Part shown: one piece after another, positions 47,056 to 56,172 of the stretch
Position numbering within the stretch: the stretch's first letter is position 1
How the letters are laid out: every line of letters starts with the position of its first letter
IMG/VR virus record: IMGVR_UViG_3300034019_001057
Location: 1 to 59,443 of that record
From: a virus
Direction: 5' to 3' (one strand)
DNA: 59,443 nt
Translations under genes and position numbers: made by a program
Notes under the pieces: generated by a model
The model's database searches: none
Told to the model about the DNA's origin: nothing
What the model saw: the letters and a program-made list of their open reading frames with translations, nothing else

Positions 47056-47313
47056 TCAAATAAATGAATTAGGTGTTTTTAAACGAATATTAGTTGGTCT
47101 ACCTGCACCAAGATTAGGCACAAATGTTTTCATTTGTTCATCATATTTAACCGGAGTACTTGGCCCTTGATTAACCTGGGATAGTTCAAAGCTATTTTGT
47201 TGAAGAATACTGTTTAAAAAATTATTAAACGGTTGTGTAGGATTGTAAGTTTCAACTCCACCAAGGGAAACCTGAAAGGGAGTTGACAAACCATATATGT
47301 TTAAAGGTTGCAT
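47056..47313 (-). CDS. Hypothetical late-type protein
   Basis: 85 residues, Asn/Pro/Phe-rich (MQPLNIYGLSTPFQVSLGGV...). Composition like virion-associated proteins. Overlaps the upstream gene by 13 bases. Function unknown. Confidence 0.55.
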   Translation of the reverse strand: MQPLNIYGLSTPFQVSLGGVETYNPTQPFNNFLNSILQQNSFELSQVNQGPSTPVKYDEQMKTFVPNLGAGRPTNIRLKTPNSFI

Positions 47314-47465
47314 ACATCTTTTTTTTCTTTTAGTATTTTAGCCCACTTACATGGACGTGCTATCGCTTCTTCTATTTCCTTACTCATGATGTAAGGAAAT
47401 TCTTTCGTTAATCTTGCAAAGTATTTTTCGAGGCGTTCAGCCTCGGAAGGAATGTGGCACTTCAT
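47301..47465 (-). CDS. Hypothetical protein
   Basis: 54 residues from the ATG at 47465 (MKCHIPSEAERLEKYFARLT), helical and basic. Overlaps the 3' end of the upstream gene by 29 bases. Function unknown. Confidence 0.55.
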   Translation of the reverse strand: MKCHIPSEAERLEKYFARLTKEFPYIMSKEIEEAIARPCKWAKILKEKKDVCNL

Positions 47466-47646
47466 GGTTGATATCAAATTTCTCAATGATCATGTCAATT
47501 TTTTCCAGGGAATCAAGACGACACATCAACTCCGTAATTGCATTGATGGTAACGGGGTGCTCAGTGCGTGCTGCAAAAGCAAGTGCATCGCGCAGATGAC
47601 GACCTGCTTCATCCAAGGATTCTTTAACTTGATTAGAAAGAGCCAT
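47437..47646 (-). CDS. Conserved small cyanophage protein
   Basis: 69 residues (MALSNQVKESLDEAGRHLRD; ALAFAARTEHPVTINAITEL). The 'L..aLafAARtE.P' pattern recurs in cyanophages. Helical, function unknown. Confidence 0.6.
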   Translation of the reverse strand: MALSNQVKESLDEAGRHLRDALAFAARTEHPVTINAITELMCRLDSLEKIDMIIEKFDINHEVPHSFRG

Positions 47647-47671
47647 TACTTTTCTTGGCAGTACAACTAGA

Positions 47672-48259
47672 TTAACACCAGATCCAACCGATTTGATAGG
47701 AGTCAAAGTACGGTTCTACCCCAAGAGATTCCATCAGTTCGTACACAAGGCGTCCTTTGCCATGGCGACGACCGTCAGGTGCCTTGATATTGTCGTCCAC
47801 CACAATCAACGTGTTAGGCCCTAGGAGGCCAGACGCTGCAAACAATTCTTTTAGATGATGAGAAGCAGGCGCCCAATCATGATTCCAATCTGTGATGTTG
47901 TACGAATCCAAGTACAGGAGAGATACGTGGCCGCACATTGTATCAAGAGCTTCGACAGAATCTGATTCAACAACGTCTGCATGTTTGGTAGATGTACGCG
48001 CTAGCTCACAAGCCTTTGGATCAATGTCAATTGAAATCAGTTGACCTTTCCCACGGATATCAATGTAGTTATCAAACAACAAGGTTGAGCAGCCATCGCC
48101 TGTATAGTTGTTTTCCTCTCGGTACGTACCAGTCTCAACAATGATTGGCTCGTCACACGAGTCAAGGTGTGCAAAGATTTTTTCAAAGGTTTCTTTGCGG
48201 GCACCTAGCTGTGCCTTAAGAGGAGCAAAGTAAGTATCCCAGGTACGTTTCTTGGTCAC
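47672..48259 (-). CDS. Class I SAM-dependent methyltransferase
   Basis: 195 residues. Motif I-like 'VETGT' at 41-45 with 'GDGCST' at 54-59, an acidic strand end 'SIDIDP' at 76-81, and 'LLYLDSYN' plus 'LIVVDDN' further on match the Methyltransf_24/O-methyltransferase type. Substrate unknown, possibly DNA, sugar or small molecule. In a phage carrying a glycosyltransferase, surface glycan modification is one option. Confidence 0.7.
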   Translation of the reverse strand: MTKKRTWDTYFAPLKAQLGARKETFEKIFAHLDSCDEPIIVETGTYREENNYTGDGCSTLLFDNYIDIRGKGQLISIDIDPKACELARTSTKHADVVESDSVEALDTMCGHVSLLYLDSYNITDWNHDWAPASHHLKELFAASGLLGPNTLIVVDDNIKAPDGRRHGKGRLVYELMESLGVEPYFDSYQIGWIWC

Positions 48260-48528
48260 AGGTCTACGCGTGTATATGGTACGTCCTGTGATTGTAGCTC
48301 CCTTTCGTACTCGTCAGCCTCAATGGTCTCCACGTCTTTGTACGCCAAGTTGACAAAGCAACCAGTGCGGCACTCGTCGTCAAAGTCAAAATAGAACCGA
48401 GTTAAATTTGCAGTCATTTTCCAAAAACAAAACTTAGTTAAAAATTGCAACAACCATTTCCAGATTGCTGGCACAAGCCAGCCAAAACAAGAGTAGTACC
48501 CCTGAACACCAAGTAAAAACTTGTTCAT
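48256..48528 (-). CDS. Small protein with possible N-terminal membrane segment
   Basis: 90 residues from the ATG at 48528, which overlaps the upstream stop (ATGA). A Trp/Leu/Phe-rich segment covers about 5-35. The soluble part 'FYFDFDDECRTGCFVNLAYK' is like small cyanophage proteins that usually start at MTANLTRFYF (ATG at 48417), so the shorter 53-residue form may be the real product. Confidence 0.5.
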   Translation of the reverse strand: MNKFLLGVQGYYSCFGWLVPAIWKWLLQFLTKFCFWKMTANLTRFYFDFDDECRTGCFVNLAYKDVETIEADEYERELQSQDVPYTRVDL

Positions 48529-48647
48529 TGGCGGGATGCGACCTCCATGAAAAACAGGTAAGCATCCATGCTAATGACTACAAACATAGCCCCAAGGATT
48601 GAAGCAATTGCGTAGTTGAATCCGTCCATGGCAGTAGGTTTCTTCAT
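48525..48647 (-). CDS. 40-residue membrane protein
   Basis: MKKPTAMDGFNYAIASILGA then a continuous hydrophobic helix to about residue 36. Stop overlaps the next ATG. First gene of the leftward block, divergent from the exonuclease gene. Function unknown. Confidence 0.55.
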   Translation of the reverse strand: MKKPTAMDGFNYAIASILGAMFVVISMDAYLFFMEVASRQ

Positions 48648-48680
48648 CTGTTAGACTAATGGTAATACACAAAACCATCA

Positions 48681-49535
48681 ATGGTTGCTAGACTAAATAC
48701 GTCAGACCCTTGGATTAAAGCCAAGGACGAGCAACCAGAAGTCATGCGGTCGTTGAATAGGACCGCAGCCAGAATTTCTCTTAACGGTCGACGTCACTAT
48801 ACAACGCCGTTACCCACTGGTCCTGCGCCTTCCGTAACCACTATCATTGGCGAGACCGCTTCCGAAGCAAACAAACGGAAGCTCGAAATGTGGTCGAAAG
48901 CAAATCCAGGTGTCAAAGAGCAAGCGGCCGAAAGGGGTACTGCCATTCACTATGGCATGGAACAATACCTCAAGGGGAATAAAAATCCTGAAATTAAGGA
49001 GGAATATGCGGACTTTTGGGCGGGTATGCCGCCAATCCTGGATCAATTTGAGGAGATTCTATGGGCCGAATCGCCTGTTTTGGATAAATTTAACTTTACT
49101 ATTGGTTCTGATGACGTTGCTCGCGTATGGGGCTGTGACTCAGAAGGTCGTGCTTGGGCTGGTGCTCCTGATATTATTGCTGTTGCCAATAACAAATTGA
49201 CGCTTGCTGACCTGAAGACCAGTGTTAAACCCTATAGCCGCAAGTGGCCAAAAGATTTGGAGAAGGGGTCCCAGGAGTGGAGAGACCTGCTTGGTGGTCA
49301 CATGAAATTCAAGAAGACTTGTAAACAACTCGCCGCATACGACATTGCTATTAGCCAGACCCTTGGGCTAAAGGTTCAACAAGCTGCAATACTAGTTTCA
49401 ACCCCTACTCGCACCCAAATTTTTAAAATTTCACGTCGTTACCTTGATATGCTACATGAAGACTGGTACAAAATTGTAGATGAGTACTATAAACAAATTG
49501 AAAACTGCAACGTTTACGATTCTGATCTTATTTGA
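48681..49535 (+). CDS. PD-(D/E)XK exonuclease (RecB/Cas4-like)
   Basis: 284 residues. 'RGTAIH' with H90, 'GAPDIIAV' with D164, 'LADLKTS' with D177 and K179, and 'QLAAYDIA' at 216-223 give the full G-x-x-x-H / G-x-PD / D-x-K / Q-x-x-Y motif set. It probably processes DNA ends in recombination or replication. Its 3' end overlaps the following endonuclease VII frame by 56 bases. Confidence 0.85.
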   Translation: MVARLNTSDPWIKAKDEQPEVMRSLNRTAARISLNGRRHYTTPLPTGPAPSVTTIIGETASEANKRKLEMWSKANPGVKEQAAERGTAIHYGMEQYLKGNKNPEIKEEYADFWAGMPPILDQFEEILWAESPVLDKFNFTIGSDDVARVWGCDSEGRAWAGAPDIIAVANNKLTLADLKTSVKPYSRKWPKDLEKGSQEWRDLLGGHMKFKKTCKQLAAYDIAISQTLGLKVQQAAILVSTPTRTQIFKISRRYLDMLHEDWYKIVDEYYKQIENCNVYDSDLI

Positions 49536-49962
49536 AAATGGAGAAAAAATTTGTACTCTTTGTAAAGAGCTAAAAACTTTAGCGTGCTTTAGCAAAGCAG
49601 GTCGAAAAGATTCGCTTAGAAGTGATTGCAAAAAATGTAATGCTAAAAAATATAAACAATGGAAAGAAAAAAACAGGACCGCATATTTACGTGGGGCAAC
49701 CAATGCAGGATTAAAAATAAAATATGGAATCACTCTTGAAGAATATGAGCAAATGCTAAAAAATCAAAACCAGTGTTGTAAAATTTGCAAAAGTAAAAAA
49801 CCTGGAAGAAAAGGTGTTAAAAGATTTGCAGTAGATCACTGTCATAAAACCAATAAAGTAAGAGGATTGCTGTGCATGTCCTGTAATACAGCAATAGAAT
49901 TATTAAATGAAAACCCGGTTCTTTTTGACGCTGCAAAACAGTATTTAGAAGAGTATTCTTGA
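49480..49962 (+). CDS. Recombination endonuclease VII-like protein
   Basis: 160 residues. 'KICTLCKELKTLACFS' and 'CKKCNAKK' are zinc pairs; core 'CCKICKSK ... AVDHCHKTNKVRGLLCMSCN' includes DHCH. The ATG at 49480 lies inside the exonuclease gene, giving an atypical N-terminus of about 19 residues. A homing nuclease that landed at the 3' end of the exonuclease gene is the simplest view. AT-richer than its neighbours. Confidence 0.83.
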   Translation: MSTINKLKTATFTILILFENGEKICTLCKELKTLACFSKAGRKDSLRSDCKKCNAKKYKQWKEKNRTAYLRGATNAGLKIKYGITLEEYEQMLKNQNQCCKICKSKKPGRKGVKRFAVDHCHKTNKVRGLLCMSCNTAIELLNENPVLFDAAKQYLEEYS

Positions 49963-49999
49963 AACCCTTATTAAATGAAACCACTTGCGCCTTGGTAGG

Positions 50000-50185
50000 A
50001 TGGCAGCTTACAACCCCCATGGGAAGATGGAGTGCCGGAAGCGTCTAGCTTGGACGATCGCCTGCGAGCAAGCCGTTGTCACAAAAGAGGATGCTGTAAC
50101 AATCTATAACAGACTCATGGATGAATTTAATGGGATGGATAAGAGAAATAAATACAAACAGACTGAGTCTAATAAGTCTCAGTGA
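50000..50185 (+). CDS. Hypothetical protein
   Basis: 61 residues (MAAYNPHGKMECRKRLAWTI...), helical and basic. Start taken at the ATG at 50000 with GGTAGG just upstream. Function unknown. Confidence 0.55.
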   Translation: MAAYNPHGKMECRKRLAWTIACEQAVVTKEDAVTIYNRLMDEFNGMDKRNKYKQTESNKSQ

Positions 50186-50253
50186 TTTAACGATATCTTA
50201 GGAGACGTCTTGGGTTGGTGGCCGTAGGATAAAAAGACAAGCCAAAAAACCTC

Positions 50254-50439
50254 ATGTGCACCCACGTCATCGGCGTGGGCGAATGGATGCATACCCTTGT
50301 TAGCCGCATGGCCAATGCGGCGGATGGGGATTTGTTTTGTCTTCCAACGCCTATGCATTTACATGCTTACAACTTGGTAAAGGACGATCAATATCCCGAT
50401 CGCAGCTTTAGAATCTCTCTTACCTACCCAACGAAATGA
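50254..50439 (+). CDS. Small protein upstream of primase
   Basis: 61 residues. 'MANAADGDLFCLPTPMHLHAY' split at residues 19-39 looks like a conserved phage segment (A.dGD.i.lPt..H..A). ATGA overlap with the primase-helicase gene. Function unknown. Confidence 0.55.
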   Translation: MCTHVIGVGEWMHTLVSRMANAADGDLFCLPTPMHLHAYNLVKDDQYPDRSFRISLTYPTK

Positions 50440-53069
50440 CGTCGAGTATGAACCAGCAGGCAGTAAAACCGGGCGAAATTCGGCTCGATCTCATTCCCAT
50501 TGACTGGCCCTTGACCCCACTGGGTCCCAACAAAGATCCCTACGTCATGGGATGGCAAAACAAACCGTTTACTAAAGAAGAAATTGAAAATGAAATTATC
50601 AACGGAGAATGTAAAGCTATCGGATTACTTGGTGGTCCTGCCTACAACCATCCTTATGGTCTCGTTTGGGTTGATGTTGACGGACCATCCGTTTATGAAC
50701 TCATCGAACAGATTTCCAACCTCCCAATACTCGATGCGTTGCCACCCACCCTTACCATCCTCAGTGGTAAAGCAGGCCGAGAGCGTCGCCTCTACAAAGT
50801 AAGTAAAGAAAAACAAAAGCATTTCATTCGTAACAAATACACATGGACCTCGCAGGGGTCCATGGAAAAACTTGAGATCTTGTGGAAGCGGCACCAAGGC
50901 GTATTGATGGGTGCGCATCCAGATACGCAAGGTTACTTCACTGCCGAAGGTTTGGGATTTGAATGGGCAGACAAATTACCTGAACTTCCAGATTGGGTAT
51001 TGAATGGCATCATCACCAGGAATGCGAAACAAGGGCGTCCTGCTCAAGAAGTCTCACGCATCATCGGTAACTCGTTCGCAATCACCAGTCGCATTGGATT
51101 GGAACGTGATATGCAATTGGCAGTTTCTGCGATGTGGGCACTCCCCATTGAGGCAGTCGATGACTATGACATCTGGATTGCGATCGGACAATCGCTCCAT
51201 GAATTGGACGAATCCCTGCTTGATCAATGGGATGAATGGTCCAAACAAAGTGACAAATACAAAGAGAACGAATGCCATAAGCGTTGGTTATCCTTTACAA
51301 AAGGTGGTGGCCGGGGCATTGGTACGCTTTACCATCTGGCTGAGCAGAATGGATGGAAGCGTCCGCAGGAAGACAAGGTTTCTTCCCCTGACGATGCTAC
51401 GATCAATCTGGCGGCAAGCATTCTTCCCGAAATCGAAAGAAATGTGGAAGAAGAAATGAATCGCCTTCTCAACACTGCAACTCCAACCGACACAACTCTA
51501 ATGAACACCGAAGATTATGGCGATGATGTACAACCTAAAAGCACCAGGAAGAATAAAGAGAAGGAACTCAGGCAACCTAAGAACGAAGTTGCGGACAAAC
51601 TACTTGGAATCTATGCAAACAATCTGCTCTTTAGTCTTCCGCACAATCAATTCTTTATGTATGACCCTAGCCAGGGTCTGTGGAACAAAGTAAGCAAGAT
51701 TGAAATGCTTGGTGATATCCGTTCCAAGCTACAAGCTCTCCTTACTAGTGGTTGGTTGCGCGAAGGGTTTAGCTTTCAAATGCTTGATGATATGTTCAAG
51801 CAACTGCAAGCAATGGTCCCGTGTGATAAATGGCACGAGGCAACGGACGTCCTGCTATTCACCAACGGTGTACTTGACGTCACAACAAAGGAACTGCGGC
51901 CATTTGACCGTAATTTGCATATGACGCAACAAATGCCATATGCCTATAACCCTCAAGCAACCTGCGAACCGATCATTGATTGGCTTCGTTACACGCAGCA
52001 TGGTTCCGAAAAACGTACGCAAGTTCTTCGTGCATGGCTGCGAGCAACTCTTCTTGGTCGCCACGAACTTCAAAAGTTTCTTGAGTTGGTTGGTCCTGGT
52101 AAGTCTGGTAAATCCACCTACGCAAACCTATGTGTTGCATTGGTAGGCAAACGTAACGTCTGCTCCACAGAGTTAGAACAGATTGAGAAGAACCGATTTG
52201 AAACTGCAAGTTTCATGGGTAAGAAAATCATTCTGTTCCAGGACTCTGACCGTTATGGTGGCAGTGTTTCGAAACTAAAAGCCATCACTGGTGGTGACTG
52301 GATTCGTTCTGAGTTCAAGTATCAAGCAGATCAACTAGAGCCTTTCCAGTTCCAAGGTGTTGTCATTATTACTGCTAACGAAGCAATTCAATCCACCGAC
52401 TACACCTCAGGTCTTGCTCGTCGCCGCCTCACTATTCCGTTCGACCGCCCCTTCACTGGTGGGCAAGCGCAACAACGTACCTTAATGGGTTTTGATAGTA
52501 AGGGTACTCCTGAAGGAGATTTTGCACCCTTGCTTCCAGGGCTTGTTAACTGGATCCTAGATATGTCTGAGTCGGAAATGCGTGACTACTTGATGGAGAC
52601 ATCAAAGCACGTTGACTTCTTCCAGGCTTATGAGAAGGATCAAGCCATTCGTTCCAATCCGATTTTGGATTGGCTGGATAAACGCGTTATCTTTGTACCT
52701 GGGGCAGAAGTTGCTATGGGTACTTGTAAGCCTTCACCAGGAGGCGTAAATTACTATGTCGACTGGACTACGCAAGTGTATCCGTCTTACGCAGAGCATT
52801 GTCGTAGTGCCAACGTTGGTGTGTCGGGGCGTTCTCGCTTTGAAGTCCTACTCATGGACATCTGTAAAAACCAACTGAAACTAAATGTCTACGCAACCAA
52901 AAAGACCAATGGTCTGGTAATTCACAATATCTTGATACGTGATGGCGTCAGGGATGACTACAAGTGTTACCCCTCCATTCTGGAAGTAGCTGCAGATCCT
53001 GCCAAGTACAAAGTAGAGTACGGTGTTAATCCTGCAATAATGGAAGAAGACATCGCAACAGATCATTGA
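50436..53069 (+). CDS. Primase-polymerase/SF3 (D5-like) helicase
   Basis: 877 residues. The N-terminal prim-pol-like domain has 'VDVDG' at 79-83. A PriCT-2-like segment lies near 225-310 ('DYDIWIAIGQSLHEL' to 'GIGTLYHLAEQNGW'). A charged linker is at about 360-385. The C-terminal SF3 helicase has Walker A 'GPGKSGKST' 553-561, Walker B near 598-605 (IILFQDSD) and a sensor 'IITANE' near 643-650. This is the replicative primase-helicase of plasmid and phage type. Close to the copy B iteron cassette. Confidence 0.9.
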   Translation: MTSSMNQQAVKPGEIRLDLIPIDWPLTPLGPNKDPYVMGWQNKPFTKEEIENEIINGECKAIGLLGGPAYNHPYGLVWVDVDGPSVYELIEQISNLPILDALPPTLTILSGKAGRERRLYKVSKEKQKHFIRNKYTWTSQGSMEKLEILWKRHQGVLMGAHPDTQGYFTAEGLGFEWADKLPELPDWVLNGIITRNAKQGRPAQEVSRIIGNSFAITSRIGLERDMQLAVSAMWALPIEAVDDYDIWIAIGQSLHELDESLLDQWDEWSKQSDKYKENECHKRWLSFTKGGGRGIGTLYHLAEQNGWKRPQEDKVSSPDDATINLAASILPEIERNVEEEMNRLLNTATPTDTTLMNTEDYGDDVQPKSTRKNKEKELRQPKNEVADKLLGIYANNLLFSLPHNQFFMYDPSQGLWNKVSKIEMLGDIRSKLQALLTSGWLREGFSFQMLDDMFKQLQAMVPCDKWHEATDVLLFTNGVLDVTTKELRPFDRNLHMTQQMPYAYNPQATCEPIIDWLRYTQHGSEKRTQVLRAWLRATLLGRHELQKFLELVGPGKSGKSTYANLCVALVGKRNVCSTELEQIEKNRFETASFMGKKIILFQDSDRYGGSVSKLKAITGGDWIRSEFKYQADQLEPFQFQGVVIITANEAIQSTDYTSGLARRRLTIPFDRPFTGGQAQQRTLMGFDSKGTPEGDFAPLLPGLVNWILDMSESEMRDYLMETSKHVDFFQAYEKDQAIRSNPILDWLDKRVIFVPGAEVAMGTCKPSPGGVNYYVDWTTQVYPSYAEHCRSANVGVSGRSRFEVLLMDICKNQLKLNVYATKKTNGLVIHNILIRDGVRDDYKCYPSILEVAADPAKYKVEYGVNPAIMEEDIATDH

Positions 53070-53428
53070 GCAACGGTCGTCATCTGATCCTTGACCTTTA
53101 TGGTTGTGATCAAAACCTTTTAGATAACTACGAGGAGCTCCAGCGTTTGCTGGAAGCTTCTCTTGTTTTGGCGGGAGCAAATATCTTACGTATCTTTGGT
53201 GAGAAATTTGAACCGCAAGGCGTTACATTGTTGGCACTACTGTCTGAATCCCACGCATCTATCCACACGTGGCCAGAAGTAGGGTATGCGGCAGTTGATC
53301 TGTACACATGCGGTGATACCACGCTCACACATCGTGCCGCAGAATTCTTGAAAGCAAAACTCAAAGCAACAACAGCGGAAGAAAAAGAGCTTGTGCGATC
53401 AATTGAACCTCTTAATTGTGTAGAGTAA
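53066..53428 (+). CDS. speD: S-adenosylmethionine decarboxylase
   Basis: 120 residues from a TTG that overlaps the primase stop. It makes decarboxylated AdoMet for spermidine synthesis via a self-cleaved pyruvoyl group. The processing site 'SESHASIHTWPE' has E61-S62, with H67 and C82 (TCG) completing the catalytic set. Prokaryotic SpeD length. A well-known auxiliary gene of marine cyanophages. Confidence 0.92.
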   Translation: MSNGRHLILDLYGCDQNLLDNYEELQRLLEASLVLAGANILRIFGEKFEPQGVTLLALLSESHASIHTWPEVGYAAVDLYTCGDTTLTHRAAEFLKAKLKATTAEEKELVRSIEPLNCVE

Positions 53429-53448
53429 ATCGGAATTATTCCGATCTA

Positions 53449-54711
53449 ATGACTAAAAAAGCAAAACTTTTGTGGTGTGGTGACATCGTTGCCATGACCG
53501 GCTTTGCACGTGTAACTGAAAATGTTATCTCTCGTCTGAAAGACGACTTTGAAATTGTTGTTCTTGGTAACAACTGGTGGGGTGATCCAACGCCACTTCA
53601 GCAGGAGTACAAGATGTACCCGTCATCTAACCGTCATCAGACCGCACCCTTTGGTGAGCAACGCATTCGTGAGATTGTTGAGCGTGAGCAACCCGACGTG
53701 GTATTTACGATCAATGATATGTGGATTATTAATGAGCAATACAATCAAATCAAGGATCTGCACAAGGCTGGCAAGTTTAAATTTGTTGGCTATGCACCGA
53801 TGGATTCGTATGCATGGACAGGTTGCTTAGCAGATACTGCCAATGAATGGGACGCTGTAGTTTCGTACACAGAATTTGGTGCACACGAATTTATGGCTGG
53901 TGGTATCACCAGGCCTATCTCTATTATTCCGCATGGTGTGACTCCTGGTCAGTTCTATCCGGTAGATAAGGCAGAGGCACGCCGCAAGCTGGGACTTAAA
54001 GAAGACAGCTTCATTGTTTTCAATGGTAACCGCAATCAATTCCGTAAACGGATCGACATCACAATCAAAGCATTTGCTGCGTTTGCGGTAGATAAACCTG
54101 ATGCAATGCTTTACCTGCACATGGGGCTCAAGGACCAGGGCTGGGACATCATGGAGGTGTTTGCACGTGAGATGACACGTGTAGGCCTTGATCCAAATGG
54201 ACGCATCATTATGACGTCAAATCAACCCAGTCCTCCGAATGTATCGGTGGAAATGCTGAATGACATCTATAACGCATGTGATGTGGGTGTCAATACGTGT
54301 AAAGGTGAGGGCTGGGGTCTTGTCAACTTTGAACACGCTGCCTGTGGTGTGCCGCAGGTAGTGCCCGACCATACGTCATGCAAAGAGATCTTCGAGGGCT
54401 ACGGCGAACTAATCCGTTGCGACCACATCGATGTGGATACCAACTACGCACGTGAGATGCCATGCCCGTCCTCTGACCACCTTGCTGAGATCTTGACGTA
54501 CCTGTACCAAGACAAAGGCATTCGTGAATGGGTTGGTACACGCTGCCGGGAACGTGTGCTGGACTCACAGTTCTCATGGGACACAGTTGCGTCTCAATTT
54601 GGTGGCATCTTTGAGGAGGTGTTGTCCCAAGAACCTGAACCTGTGGCAAAACCTAAAGAAAAACGGAAGGAACGAAAGGATCGTACGAAGACCCGGAAGC
54701 TTGGTAAGTGA
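53449..54711 (+). CDS. Glycosyltransferase (GT4-like, GT-B fold)
   Basis: 420 residues from the ATG at 53449. Rossmann-like N-terminal half, then 'SFIVFNGNRNQFRKRIDITI' and 'NDIYNACDVGVNTCKGEGWG' with the retaining E-x7-E pair at E287 and E295 (EGWGLVNFE). A Lys/Arg-rich tail ends the protein. Probably modifies a virion protein or phage DNA base; target unknown. A small hairpin ATCGGAAT/ATTCCGAT sits just before the start. Confidence 0.85.
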   Translation: MTKKAKLLWCGDIVAMTGFARVTENVISRLKDDFEIVVLGNNWWGDPTPLQQEYKMYPSSNRHQTAPFGEQRIREIVEREQPDVVFTINDMWIINEQYNQIKDLHKAGKFKFVGYAPMDSYAWTGCLADTANEWDAVVSYTEFGAHEFMAGGITRPISIIPHGVTPGQFYPVDKAEARRKLGLKEDSFIVFNGNRNQFRKRIDITIKAFAAFAVDKPDAMLYLHMGLKDQGWDIMEVFAREMTRVGLDPNGRIIMTSNQPSPPNVSVEMLNDIYNACDVGVNTCKGEGWGLVNFEHAACGVPQVVPDHTSCKEIFEGYGELIRCDHIDVDTNYAREMPCPSSDHLAEILTYLYQDKGIREWVGTRCRERVLDSQFSWDTVASQFGGIFEEVLSQEPEPVAKPKEKRKERKDRTKTRKLGK

Positions 54712-55021
54712 CATTTGATGGTACGCATGTACTGTGGAAAACGTACGGAGAGGGGTAAAACAATGAATACCGTCCTATTCAAGGATGAATACAGTCTTAT
54801 CTAACCCTCTATAGGGTTTCATACGTTGTTAAAACAGTGTTGCATTTGTGGAAAAAATCATGAAGCCACACAGAGGTGCAACACTTTTTCAACACAGTAT
54901 GAAACCCTATATCTAAGTAAATAAGGCGGTATTCATCCCTCCACAAGCCGGTATTCACAGTTTCTCTTGCGTACACTTCCCAACAGTGGTACAGTGTCAT
55001 GGTCCCCACCACCAGGAGGTC
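54712..55021. other. Non-coding region with iteron cassette and DnaA-box-like sites
   Basis: Contains TGTGGAAAA (complement of TTTTCCACA) at 54733-54741 and 54847-54855, TGAATACCG at about 54764, and CGGTATTCA at about 54928 and 54949 around the repeat cassette. GGAGG at its right end serves the next gene. Confidence 0.55.
54786..54935. repeat. Inverted-repeat/iteron cassette, copy B
   Basis: Shares 39 identical bases (54786-54824) and 21 identical bases (54897-54917) with copy A at the same spacing. The centre begins GTTGTTAAAACAGTG, which resembles the reverse complement of the right end of copy A's centre (GTTGTTAAAAAAGTG), as if the centre were inverted. Confidence 0.85.
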
Positions 55022-55450
55022 ATGGCACGCACCTACCTAGAGATGCTTCCGCTTTGGTACGTACAGGACCAGCTAGAGCTCTCTGACCAATACGCGACAG
55101 GTCTTGCGTGGAAGACGCAAGCACGTGGTCACAAGCCCGGTGACATGGCTGGCCGGCAGCATGGCAAGTACTGTTACGTCTCTCTTTGCGGCGCACGGTA
55201 CCAAGCGCATCGCATCGTGTACTACTTACGTACTGGTAGCGATCCAGGGAACGCAGACGTCGTTCACGACCCCTCCAACGTCACGTACGACAACCGTCAG
55301 GAACTAGCCCTCAAACAACGCCGCACCCGTCCTGCGCCTTCATACCGACGCCGCACACGTAACGCCGAAGGAGAGCTGGTCTACAACCTAGAGAACGGCA
55401 TGTCCTTTCACAAGTACCAACGCCTCATCGGCAACCCACTCAGTTCCTAA
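55022..55450 (+). CDS. HNH-type endonuclease
   Basis: 142 residues from the ATG at 55022, with GGAGG 5 bases upstream. 'KYCYVSLCGARYQAHRIVYY' then 'VVHDPSNVTYDNRQEL' follow the HNH_3 pattern (y..v...g..y.aHR.v......G......vvdH...n..DnR..nL), with the usual DH replaced by VHD. The C-terminus is Arg-rich. Probable homing nuclease. Confidence 0.7.
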   Translation: MARTYLEMLPLWYVQDQLELSDQYATGLAWKTQARGHKPGDMAGRQHGKYCYVSLCGARYQAHRIVYYLRTGSDPGNADVVHDPSNVTYDNRQELALKQRRTRPAPSYRRRTRNAEGELVYNLENGMSFHKYQRLIGNPLSS

Positions 55451-55452
55451 TC

Positions 55453-56172
55453 ATGGCCAACTACACCAAACGCATCAAAGAACTGGCTTCTGTACTGTCG
55501 CCTTTCCGGTACGTCGCCAGCATTGAGTTACTTACGGATGCACAGTTAAGTGCACACGGTTATTACAGGGGCTTCATATGCCCCCATGGGCATACCATTC
55601 GTGACAAGACCTATCATTGGTGTTACGAATGTGTTCGTAAAATTTCCAATAACAACTGTGGTTTTGACATCAACTATATTGATGGCTTGTACAAACATCG
55701 CCTGCTATCCATCTGGAGCAAGATACCTGTAAAAGATTTTGAAGAGTGCTGGGAAGCACCTGTGTTAACAAAGTCGCGCATTCGTTTCCCTTCCTATCGT
55801 TCTGCTAACAGTAAAAACCTAGCTGAAAACATTAGTGCACATAAAGTCATTTATCAATGTGCATGGGGAGATGTCGGCAAGATGGTTGTAACACGTACGT
55901 GCCGCAATAAAGATTGTCTTAATCCTTTGCATATGATTTCAAGTTGGAATCGCACTTTCCCACCCGTTGAGATCCAACCGTTTCATCACACGTTTGATCC
56001 CAGTAAACTGATGCACGCCGCAGATAACCAGCTAAAAAAAACACCTGAACCCATTATGAAAGCTAAGTACAAACAAACGATTCAACATCCGTTGGTGAAC
56101 AAAAACACCCCGGATTATGATGATACACAGGAGCTGTATTACGGTTCATATGCCCAGGGATTCAGTAGTTAG
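55453..56172 (+). CDS. Zinc-finger HNH-like protein
   Basis: 239 residues. 'FICPHGHTI ... WCYECVRK' is one zinc site. 'AHKVIYQCAWG' then 'TCRNKDCLNPLHM' is the beta-beta-alpha zinc HNH ending (C..NK.CLNPxH) found in phage HNH_3 proteins. Follows another HNH gene by two bases. Likely nuclease. Confidence 0.65.
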   Translation: MANYTKRIKELASVLSPFRYVASIELLTDAQLSAHGYYRGFICPHGHTIRDKTYHWCYECVRKISNNNCGFDINYIDGLYKHRLLSIWSKIPVKDFEECWEAPVLTKSRIRFPSYRSANSKNLAENISAHKVIYQCAWGDVGKMVVTRTCRNKDCLNPLHMISSWNRTFPPVEIQPFHHTFDPSKLMHAADNQLKKTPEPIMKAKYKQTIQHPLVNKNTPDYDDTQELYYGSYAQGFSS

